Source: an alpha proteobacterium AAP38
GTDB taxonomy: Bacteria; Pseudomonadota; Alphaproteobacteria; Azospirillales; Azospirillaceae
Assembly: GCA_001296005.1 (NCBI GenBank)
Contig: LJHR01000045.1
Coordinates: 36,893-100,892 of the forward strand
Direction of reading: 5' to 3'
DNA length: 64,000 nt
The notes under the pieces are model-generated. The model searched no databases. It was not told the origin of the DNA and was given only the letters and a program-made list of their open reading frames with translations. Below are positions 18,901 through 30,900 of this stretch, piece after piece (the stretch's first letter is position 1; each line of letters starts with the position of its first letter). The position numbers and the translations under genes were made by a program.

Positions 18901-21900
18901 GCACGGTCGTAACCCTTACCGATTCTGACACCAGCATCTGGGTGCAGGGGATCGAGACCATCCACAAGCCCAATGGTACGGAGGTGCTGAGCGGCACCGA
19001 CCTGACCAACGGCACCTGGGTCGTCATCAACAACCAGATCATCAATCTGCCCAGCGCCAACACCGTCACCGACTACCGCACCGTGATCGGCAGTGGCGGC
19101 ACCGACACTGTTACCTTCACCGTTGCCGCCACGATGGCAGTGCTGGCGGTGGAAACGCTGATCGGGTCCAGCGGCACCGATCTTGTGTCGACCACAGGAA
19201 CAAACGGCATCACCATCATGGTGAGCGGGATCGAAAGCCTGAATGGCGGCACCGGTCTGGACCATATCCTGCTGGACAACACAGCCGGCACGATGGGAGT
19301 CTCTCTTGTGGAGACGATTGTCGGCGGCACCGCCACAGATACGGTCCTGCTGGCGGCGTCGGGCAATACTGTCGCCGTCTCCCTGGTGGAAAGCCTGATC
19401 GGTGGGTCCGGTAAGGATGTTGCGACCAATATCGGCGGCGGCGGCACCTTCTCAATCAGTGCCATCGAAACCATGGTCGGCGGCACCGGCGCCCAGTTTG
19501 TCACCACAACGGGCACATCGGGCTCCACCATGCTGGTGGAAGAGGTCGAAACCCTTCTCGGCGGCACGGGCATCGACGATCTGACTCTGTCGGCATCCGG
19601 CAATACGGTCAGCATGGGTGGCGTAGAGACGCTACGGGGCGGCGCCGGCACCGATTCCGTGACCCTGTCGAACTTGGGCAACACCATCACCATCTCGGCC
19701 GTAGAGGTGATCAACGGTGGCAGCGGCAACGATGATATTACCCTGACCTCCGGCGGCCACACGTTCACTGTAAAGAACATCGAAACGCTGCGGGGCGGAG
19801 CGGGCACCGAAATCGTGACGGTCGCGACAGGCGGCAGCACCTTTGCCATCGCGCTGATCGAAACCCTGACCGGCAGCGCTAGCATAGAAGTAGTGACCAG
19901 TACCGGCACTGCCGGTGTCACCCTGGCCGTGAGCGCCATCGACACCCTGATCGGCGACAGCGGCACCGACATTGTCACCGTGGATGGCAATGCCGGTAAC
20001 ACAATCACCGTCGCGCTGCTGGAAACCCTCACCACCGGCACGGGACAGGATGCCGTCCGTTTTGCCGATGGCCAGAACACGACCCTGTTGGCTATCGGGG
20101 TTGAAACCCTGATCGGCGGCACCGGCAGTGACAATGTCACGCTGACCACGGCTGGCACCACGACCACCGTCTCGCTGATCGAGCAGCTGGCTGGTGGTGC
20201 AGGTAAAGATATCGTCGCGTTGGCCAGTGCCACCACCCTTTCCGTGGCATTGATCGAGACGCTGACCGGCTCCGCCGGCACGGATACCATCAATGGCACC
20301 GGCACGTTCGGCGTCACCCTGTCCGTCAGCGGGGTGGAAACCATCATCGGTGCTTCTGGTACCGACGTGGTAACCCTGACCGACAGCGGCAACAAAACAA
20401 TCTTTGTCGGCCTGCTGGAAACCCTGATCGCCAGCAGCGGTCTGGATGTTGTCGGCTTTACCAGTCAGGGCGCCACCATGGCGGTGGCCGGTGTGGAGCA
20501 GCTGGTTGGCGGCATCGGCACCGATGCCGTGACCTTGACCGACAGTGGCAACAGCATCACCATCCAGAATCTGGAAAGCCTGACCGGCAGCGTGGCCAAT
20601 GATGTGGTCACCTTCGCCACCGGCGGCAGCACGACACAGGTATCCCTGGTCGAAACGCTGGTGGGCGCCAGCGGCAACAACTTCGTGCTTCTGGGCAGCA
20701 ATGGTAACACGCTGTCCTTCGGCGCCCTGGAGACGCTGCTTGGCACCGGCAGCGGTATTGATGTGGTGACGGCCTCGGCGGCCGGCACCTTTGTCGTAGG
20801 GGCTATCGAGACGCTGATCGGTAACAGCGGCGCCGACCGTGTCACCCTTAGCAGCCATGGCAATACCCTGACAGTGTCGGCGGTGGAAACACTGAGCGGC
20901 GGGACGAGCACCGACGCGGTCAAACTAAGTAACCAAGGCAACACTATCTTCATCTATCTGATAGAATCCTTGGGCGGCGGCAGCGACAAGGACGTGGTTA
21001 CCCTGAGCACCGGCGGCAACACGGTGTGGGTCGACGCGTTGGAAACGCTGACTGGCAACACCGGCTCTGATTCGATCAGTTTGTCGTCGAACGGCACCAC
21101 CCTCTCCATCGTCAGGTTGGAAACGATCCTGGGCGGCACCGGCATGGATGTGCTGGTGACCACCAGCGGTGGCGTCACCATGTCGGTTGACGCCATCGAA
21201 TCCCTGATCGGCAACAGCGGCACTGACCTTGTCACGCTTTCCAGCAATGGCAGCACCGTCAATGCCGAGAACATAGAGTCTCTTGTCGGAACCATCGGTT
21301 CGGCCATCGACGTGGTAACGCTGGGCAGTGGCGGCAATACGATGCTCGTTTCGCGCCTTGAGACACTGACAGGCGGCAGCGGGACGGATGTCATCACGTT
21401 CGCCGCCTCTGGTGCGACCATCAGTGTTTCCGGCGTCGAGACCCTCAACGGTGGCAGCGGCCTTGATGTGGTCACGCTGGCCAGTACCGGCAACACCATG
21501 CAGGTCTATCGAATTGAGACGCTGACCGGCGGTGCTGGCGTGGACGTCATCAGTTACATTTCCTCGGGCAGCACAATCTTCATGCGCCTCATGGAAACGC
21601 TGATCGGGGGTATCGGCAGAGATGTTGCGCTCCTGGACAGCACAGGTAATACGCTGACCATCAGCGCCATGGAGCAGTTGACCAGCACTGGTGATGGGCG
21701 CGATGTCGTTACACTCGCCGCCGCAAGCACCCTGACCATCGCCCTGCTGGAAACACTGGTCGGTACAGCCGACACAGACGTCATCACCAGCACGGGCACG
21801 CTCGGCGTCACCATGCTGGTGTCGTCGGTCGAAACCCTGTTGGGCGCGACCGGCATCGACGCCATCACCCTGTCCACCAGCGGAACGGTCACGGTCCAGA

Positions 21901-24900
21901 ACCTGGAAACGTTGTTCGGCGGCACCGGTATTGACGAGGTCAAGCTGCTGACGGGCGGCAGCACCATGTCCGTGGCACGGTTCGAAACCATCACCGGCAG
22001 CACCGACCTCGATGTCATAACGAACCTGGATACCAGCGGCGGGACACTGTCCCTGACCCTGATCGATACGCTGATCGGCAACGGCGCCAATGATGTGGCG
22101 ATCCTGACCGATACCAGCAGCACAATCTATCTGGACGGGTTCGAGGCCGTGACCGGCGGCAGCGGTGCTGACCTTGTCCGTGTGTCCAACAGCACATTGA
22201 CCACCACGCTGGTGGAAAACCTGATCGGTGCCGGCAGCGCGGTTGTTATTCTGTCGGGCAGCAGTGGCAACACGGTAACGGCCACGGGGCTGGATGCCCT
22301 GATCGGCGGCAGCGGGAATGACGCCGTCACCCTGTCCGGCAACAACCAGACCACGCTGGTCAATTTCGAGACGATCACCGGCGGCAGCGGTGTCGATGCC
22401 ATCGCCTTGGGCAGCGGTGGCAACACCCTGTTGGTTCAGGCACTGGAGACCCTGGCGGGCGGTGCCGGCAAGGATGTCGTCACGGCGGCAGCCAGCGGCA
22501 CCTTCGCCATCGCCCTGTTGGAAACACTCACCGGCGGCGGCGGCCTCGATATCATCACGGGCACGGGAACCACTGGTATCACGCTGGCGATGCAGGGTGT
22601 CGAAACCCTGATCGGCGGTTCCGGCACCGATGCCATCACCCTGACCAGCACCAGCAACAACAATATCCATGTCTCGCTGGTCGAAACCCTGATCGGCAAT
22701 AACGGCGTTGACAGCGTAACGCTGGGCAGCAGCGGCAACCAGATCATGGTGTCGCAGGTTGAGACCCTCACGGGTGGTCTCGGCACCGATGTCGTGACCC
22801 TGGAAGCCACCTTCGTCACCGTCGACGACATCCCCACCCTGCAAAGCAACATCGTGATTTCCGATGTTGAGACGATCATCGGCAGCAAGGGTACGGATAC
22901 GGCCACCCTGGGCAGCGGCAACGACACCGTCACCGTATCGCTGATGGAGAACGTCAATACCGGGGCCGGTGATGACCATGTCATCATGGCCGGTGGGGGC
23001 GGAACCCTTACCGTCACCGGTCTGGAAACCCTGACCGGTAGCAGCGGGTATGACGCCGCCACCCTGGGCGGCACTTCCGGCACCACCATCCGGATCGAGT
23101 CACTGGAAGAACTGGCCGGCGGTACCGGCACCGACATCGTCACACTGGTCAGCCCGGCGACAGGCGGCACCACGCTCACCATCTCGCTGATCGACACCCT
23201 GACTGGCGGCAGCGGCAATGACGTGCTTGTCCTGAAGGGAACCTCGGTCGACCGTGAGGAACTGGACGGCAGCACGACCGTTACCGTGACGCTGGTGGAA
23301 TCCATCGTCACCGTCACCGATGTCGAAAGCGTCATCGGCTCCGCGGCCGCTGTCGATATTGTGAAGCTGGGCAACACCGGCGGCAGCACCCTCAGCGCCA
23401 TCGGCCTGGAAACGCTCATCGGCAATAGCGGGAACGATGTCGTCACCTTCACCGATACCGGCGCCACCATTCTGGTGTCGGGTCTGGAGACGGTCTACAC
23501 CCCGACCGAGACCCTGTCGCTGGGCGGTGCCCTGACGACGGTTACCATCTTCGTTCCCGCCACCATCCTATACCTGCCGTCGGCGGGTGCGACAGTCAGC
23601 GTGGATGCCTATCAGACCATCGTGGGCGACGTCGGCAAGGATGTTGTCACGCTGAACAACACCCGTGGCTCCAAGGTCGCTGTGGAACTGCTGGAAACCC
23701 TGACCGGCAGCTCCTATGTCGAGAATGTCACCATCTCCAGCAGCAGCGGTTCCACCATGCTGGTGTCGCTGCTGGAAACGCTGATCGGCAATACCGGCCG
23801 TGACGTGGTGAAGCTCGACTCCAATGGCAATACGCTGGCCTTCTCGATGCTGGACATGATCCAGGGCGGGGCCGGCACGGACACTCTGCGGGCACTTTCC
23901 GGTTCCGGCTTCACGACCTCCGTGACCCAGCTGGAAACCATTGTCGGCAATGGCAGCATCAATGTCGTGACCGGTACCGGGTCCGACGGCAGCACCATGA
24001 GTGTCTCACAGCTGGAGACGTTGATGGGTGGCGCCGGTGTGGATGTCGCCACCCTGTCCGCCAGTGGCAACAGCCTGGCGATTTGGCTGTTTGAGACCGT
24101 TACCGGCAGCGCCGGTGCCGACATGCTGACGGTCACCAGTTTTGGTGCGTCCGCCGGTATCGCGGATGTCTATCTCGACGGGCGGGATGGGAACGACACC
24201 CTTTCCGGCGGCGCGGGCAATGACACCCTGATCAGCGGCGATGGCAGCGACACGCTGACAGGCGGCTCTGGGATCGACCTGTTCGACGTCGGTAATGGCG
24301 ATACTGTCACCGATATCGCAGAGACCGAGAAGCTGCGCATCAGCGGCTCGATCTTCACCGAAGATCAGATGACACTAACCGCTAGTGGCAGCAACGCAAT
24401 CCTCAGCTTCGGTGGAAATCAGATCACCCTGGCTGGGCGCTCCGACCTGACGCTGGACAATATCTATGTGACGTCCAGCAATGGATCGACATTGATTACA
24501 GTCGATACCGTCAAGCCGGTGCCGATTTCTGCGACCATCATGAATTCGCCTCTAGCCAGCGATGCATCTGTCAACTACAAAGTGACATTCTCTGAAGACG
24601 TCACTGGTGTTGATATATCCGACTTTACTGTCACCGATGTTTCCGGGTTCAATCGGCCACTAACCTATAAAGTTTCCTCAGTCGCCGGAAGTGGCAGTGT
24701 TTACACTGTTACGGTCGGTGTTATTAACGGCGAAGGTGCCATTCGCCTCGGCGTACTGGCTGGCGGCATCAAGGATCTAGCAGGAAATACTGGAACAGAG
24801 CAGATCACGGGCGAACTCCATGTCGTGGATACAGTCGCTCCGGCCAATGTTGCAGGTTCATTCGTGCTGGTTCAGGAAGGGGCAGCGACGGGGACCACTG

Positions 24901-27900
24901 TTGGAACGGTAACCGCGGTCGATGTCCGCCCACTGTCCTTCAAGCTACTCGATGATGCGGGCGGACGCTTCAGCATCGACGGCAGCACCGGCATTGTGAC
25001 CGTCGCGAATGGCAAACTGCTGGATTATGGCAAAGCGACGAGCCACACGATCACGGTGGCCGTTTCCGATGGTCTCCTGACCACGGAAAAGACGCTGTCG
25101 GTCGGCATCACCAATGTTGCGCCCGCTGTCCCGACCGATACGGATAGCGCGCCCAACAGCGTAATCGAGGGTGCAGTAGCCGGTACCGCTGTGGGTGTGA
25201 CGGTCAATGCCGTCGACAGCAGCAGTGCCAATCTGGTCTACAGCCTGACGGATGATGCCGGCGGTCGCTTCCAGATCGACGCAAAGACCGGTGTCGTTAC
25301 CGTCAAGGATGGCACCAAGCTCGATTTCGAGACAGCGGCCAGCCACACGATCATCGCCTTGGTCAGCGACGGTAATTCCGGTCTCAGCAACCAGACCTTT
25401 ACAATCAATGTCGCCAACGCGCCGCCCACCAAGCCCGTGGACGGTGACAGCACAGTCAACAGCGTGGTGGAAGGGGCCAAGGCCGGCACCCTGGTCGGGA
25501 TCACCGCAAAGGCGACCGATCCGGGCAACACCGCGGTCACGTACAGCCTGACCGACGATGCCGGTGGCCGCTTCCAGATCGACACCAAGACCGGTGTCGT
25601 GTCCGTCAAGGATGGCGAAAAGCTGGACTTTGAAGCGTCGGCCAGCCATGCGATCACGGTTCAGGCCAGCGACGGCAAGGGTGGACTCAGCACCGAAACC
25701 TTCACCATCGACCTGACCAATGTCGTGCCGACCACCCCGGTCGATGATGACAGCATGGCCAACAGCGTGGCAGAGGGTTCCAATGCCGGCAGCAGCGTCG
25801 GCCTGACCGTGAAGGCCACGGACCCCGGCACCACGCCGGTGACCTACAGCCTGACCAACGATGCCGACGGACGCTTCCAGATCGATGCCAAGACCGGCGT
25901 CGTGACGGTGAAGGACGCCGACAAGATCGACTTCGAAACGGCCACCAGCCATTCCATCACGGCCCAGGCCAGCGACGGCAAGGGTGGGGTCAGCAACCAG
26001 ACCTTCACCATCGCCGTTACCAATGCTCCCCCGACGGCCCCGGTCGACAAGGACAGCGCCGCCAACACCGTGAAGACGGGGTCCGCCGCCGGTACAACAG
26101 TCGGCATCACAGCCTCTGCAACCGATCCCGGGAACAGCGTAGTAGCTTACAGCCTGCTGGCCGATGCCGGCGGTCTGGTGGCGATCGATGGCAAGACCGG
26201 TGTCGTCACTGTCAAGGATGGCGCGAACTGGACCGGTGTCCTTTCCGGCGACCGGACCGTCACCGTCCAGGCCAGCGACGGCAAGGGCGGCCTCAGCCAG
26301 GAAAGCTTCACCCTGGCCGTGCAGGCCCAAACCAAGGCGCCCAGCGCCCCGGTCCTGACCACGGGCAGCGATACCGGCACCTCCAGCAGTGACGGGATCA
26401 CCAAACCCGGCAGCTTGGTCGTGACCGGCACGGCGGAAGCCGGCGCAAAGGTTAGCCTGCTGATCGGCGGCACCGCCAGCGGCCTGACCAGCGTTGCGGA
26501 CGAGAATGGCGCCTACAGCTTCACCATCGATGCCGGCACCACGGTCGGCACACTGAGCCTCAGCGCCACGGCCACCGGCAAGTCCGGTCTGGTGAGCGAG
26601 GCCAGCACAGCCACCACCATCACCATCGATGGTCTCGCCCCCAGCGTGACCGGCTTGGCACTGGTTGGTACGCCGGCGCCGGACAGCACCAGCCTGACCT
26701 GGCGGGTCAGCTTCTCCGAAATGGTTAGCGGTGCCACTGCCGCTGCCTTCGGACTGGCCACGACCGGCACGGCGAAGGGGAGCATCGGTTCCGTCAGCGT
26801 CGTAGATGCACAGACCATCGAGATCACGGCTACCGGCCTGACGGGCGGCGGCACCGTGACGCTGACGCTGGATGGAAGCCGCATCACCGACGTTGCCGGC
26901 AACAATGTCGCCGGTTCGGCGTCCAGCACACCCTTCATCATCGGCCAGAGCCAGATCACGGCCACGGGCCTGTCGCGTGAACTGTCCTATGTGGAGGATG
27001 GCGGTGCCGTCTCGCTGGCCGGTGCCAGCCTGACCGCCGCCCCCAACGCCGCCCTGACCGCAACCTTGACCTTGGCCGACCCGACCACGGGCCGGATTGA
27101 GGGCGGTGGCAGCTATGACGCCACGACTGGCGTCTGGACCGCCATCGGTACCATGGCGCAGATCAATGCGGCACTGGCTGCAGCCAGCTTCGTGCCGGCC
27201 TTGAACAATGACAAGGCGACCAGCATCAGCCTGCTGGTCACCGACAACATTGCCGGCAACGCGCCCGTCGGCGGCACCATCACGCTGGCTGTGACGCCGG
27301 TGAACGATGCGCCGGTGATCGGGACGGCCATCGGCAACCAGAGCGCCATCGAAGGCAAGGGCTTCACCTTCGCTCTGCCCGCGACGGCCTTCAGGGATGT
27401 GGACAGCAATGACACGCTGACCTTCTCCGCCACGGTGGCGGGGGGCGGCGCCCTGCCCGCCTGGCTGTCCTTCGACGCGGCCACCGGCAGCTTCAGCGGC
27501 ACGCCCGGCTTCAACGATGCCGGGGCGCTGGGGATCACCGTCACGGCGACCGACAAGGCTGGCGCCTCTGTGGCGCAGAGCTTCACCGTCACCATCGCCG
27601 ACGTCAACCAGGCCCCCGTAGCCAAGGAAGACACTGGCACTGTCCGTGAGACCGGCTTCCTGAACGGGTCCGGCCTGCTGGATAACGACACCGATATCGA
27701 TCTGAGCGATACCCGCACCATCATCGGCGTCAATGGCGACGGCGCGGTCGGCAGCCTGATCACCCTGGCCTCCGGGGCGAAGATCCAGGTCAATGCCGAC
27801 GGCACCTACACCTATGATCCCAACGGGGCCTTCAAGGCGCTTCCGCTGGGTGGCAAGGGCCAGGATAGCTTCACCTACACGATAGCCGACAAAGGCGGCC

Positions 27901-30900
27901 TGACCTCCACGGCCACCGTTACCATCACCATTGATGGTGAGAATAACGACCCGGTCATTCAGGCCCCCAAACAGGTGATCATCGCCAAGAATTCGGGTGC
28001 TATCGGCCTGTCCATCGACATGCCCGTGGACCCGGATGGCAACCAGCTGTTCGTGACCATCGGGGAATTGCCCAGCCACGGCGTTCTGCAATATGCCGAT
28101 GGCCGTGCGGTTGCGGCGGGTGCTGTGGTGTCCGCCACGGAACTGGCGGGCCTCACCTTCCGTGTCGATCCCGGCTTCGCCGGATCGGCAGGCCGCGTCA
28201 CCTACTCCGTCAGCGATGGGCAGAAGGACATTGCCAGCGCGGTGGACATCACCATAGCCGAGGAACAGCTGATCGCCATCGGCGTCAGCAACGGCACCCC
28301 GTCGGTGCAGGTGGAGCCGACAGGCGACGGTCTGGTCGCCTACCGGTTCACCATCAGCCGCAGCGCCGGTCAGACGCCGGCCACGGACGGCACGGTGACG
28401 GTCAACTGGCGCATCGATGAAGGCGGCGGCATCGACCGGTTCGACTTCGCGGGCGACGCGCTGCCCTCCGGCACGGTCACTCTGTCGCCGGGTCAGTCCA
28501 GCCAGGAAATCACCGTCCTGGTGAAGGCCGATGCCCTGAACGAAGGCGACGAAACCTTCACGGTCAAGCTGGATGGCCTGTCCTCCTCCGGCCTGGTGCT
28601 GACCCCGCGCATCAACGACCCGTCCAGCGTGTCCGGCACCATCCTGGATGGCGCACGCGACCGTCTGCCGCCGCAGGTCACGGGTGTTTCCGCGCCCGCC
28701 GCCGGCACCTATTTCCCCGGCGACAGCGTGGAAATCAGCCTGAGCTTCAGCGAGGCCGTGACTGTCGACGGCACGCCGGCCCTGTCCCTGCTGGTCGGCT
28801 CTGCCAACCGTCAGGCGGTCTATGTCGGCGGCTCGGGCGGTTCGGTCCTGACCTTCCGCTATGTTGTCGGTGCGGGCGATCTGGATAGCGACGGCATCTC
28901 CGTCGCGGGCAGCATCGTCAATGCCGGGGCGATCAAGGATGCGGCGGGCAACGCCGCGCTGGCCGACTTCACCCTGTCGGGTGCCGATTTCGGTGGCGTG
29001 GTCATCAACTTCGTGCGCGGCAAGACCGTGGACGGCTATATCAGCGGCGCCACCGTCTTCGCGGACGCCAATGGCAATGGCGTCTTGGATCCCGGCGAAG
29101 CGTCGTCGGTCACCGATGCGACCGGCAACTACACCATCGGCGGCGGCAGCGGTGCCTATGTCATGGTGGGCGGCACCGACATCTCCACGGGCCAGGTCTT
29201 TGACGGCGTCTATGAGGCACCGTCCCGCGCCACCGTCATCAACCCGCTGACCAGCGCCATTGTCGGTCTGGCCGGCAGCCAGGCAACCGCGTCCGCCAAT
29301 CTGGCGGCGGCGGCGCAGCTGAAGACGGCACTGGGTATCGATGCGGGTCTGGATCTGCTGAATGTCGACCCGCTGCAGGCGGCGACCGCGTCGGGTGCCA
29401 GCGCCGCACAGGTGGCGTCTGCCGTGAAGGCCCAGGCCGAAGCGGTGAAGATCGCCAACCTGATCGTGGAAGGGGCAGCCGTGATGAACGGCGCAGCCAC
29501 CACCACGTTGGCGCCGGGACAAGCGGGTCAGGCCATTCTGGACGCGCTGGCCGATGCCATTCGTGCCCTGCCGGCAGGTTCGACCCTCAATCTGGCCGAT
29601 GCGGGTACGCTGGCCGGCATCCTGCGCGGCGCTGCCGCCCGGCTGCCGGGCGTCGATGCCGGCAAGGTCGGGGCCGTTGCCGCCAATGCAGGCACCATTA
29701 TCGGGGCCGGCAACGCCCAGGTGAATGCCGCCGCCCTGCTGACCGATCCGCTGGCGGCCCTTACCGCCATCGCTCGGGTTCAGGTCGTGGCCCAGACGAC
29801 GACCGTCACCGCTCTGCGGAACGGCACCGCCGCTGGTAACCTGGACGCCGCCGTCACCGCCCTGACGGGCAGCAATCTCGACGCGGCGGTAGCGGGCGCA
29901 CAGGTTGGAACCGTTGTTCCCACCCGTCTCTCCATCACCGCAATCGACACCGCGAAGGCAGAAGGCGACAGCGGCTTCACCAACTTCACCTTCCAGGTCA
30001 CCCGCTCGGGTACGGCCCTGGGGGCGGCCACGGTGGATTACCGGGTCAGCGGCAATTCCGGTCTGGATGCTGCCGATTTCGGGGGTGCCCTGCCTACCGG
30101 TACCGTCAGCTTCGCCGCTGGCGAGACGGTGAAGACCATCACGGTCCGCGTCGCGGCCGATACAGTGATCGAACAGGATGAACGGTTCACCGTTACTCTC
30201 TCCAACCCGTCGTCGGGCATGGACATCCTGGTCGCGCAGGCCAATGCGACCATTCTGAATGACGATCCGGCCAATCCGCGCCTGTCCATGCCGGCAGCCA
30301 CCGCCATCCTGGCGGGCCGCAGCAGCGTGGTGGGCGGTATCGTGGTTCAGGCCGCACAGGGCGGCACCGTTACCGTAACCTTGATCCCCACCGGTGGTGC
30401 GATCACCCTGGTGGGCCCGGCCAGCCAGAGCCGGGGCAGCGGGGCCGTCACCCTGACGGGCACGCTGGCCGATGTGAATGCCACCCTGGCGGGCCTGTAT
30501 TTCACGCCCGACAGCGGCAGCACCACAGGCAGCATCCAGGTGGTGGCCGGCAACGGCACCGTCCCGCGCAGCGACGTGGCAACACTGGACGTGCGGGTGG
30601 CAACGGCGCCGGAGAATATCTTGCCCGTCAAGCCGCTGGTCGTCGCTGGCATCGCAGGGGAGATCATCGGTGTCAGCGTTTCCGACACGGACAGCCCAAC
30701 CCTGACCGTCACCTTGACCCCCACCGATGGATCGGCTTCCGTGACCGCCATGGGTGATGTCAGTGTGACACGCAGCGATAGCGGAGTGCTGGTCCTGACC
30801 GGTTCCACCGCTGCTGTGAAGCAGTCGCTGGCGACGTTGGAGTTCACAGGCGTGCTCGGCAAGCCGGGAGCGTCGCTGCGGATCGAGACGGATGATCACG

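Noticed and set aside
13081..24165. Possible CRISPR or DNA satellite array
   Set aside because: Units are diverged, in frame and without unique spacers; conservation is at the protein level.
12848..24358. Many minus-strand frames rich in Val, Ser, Thr and Pro opposite the repeat array
   Set aside because: They mirror the 78-bp repeat and share no motif except the reverse of it. There are no ribosome sites.
24945..30899. A 1984-codon open frame on the minus strand inside the giant gene
   Set aside because: It is the antisense shadow of the G+C-rich cadherin/Calx-beta region. Its translation is low-complexity Gly/Arg/Gln/His without domains or signals, and the sense strand has clear protein repeats.
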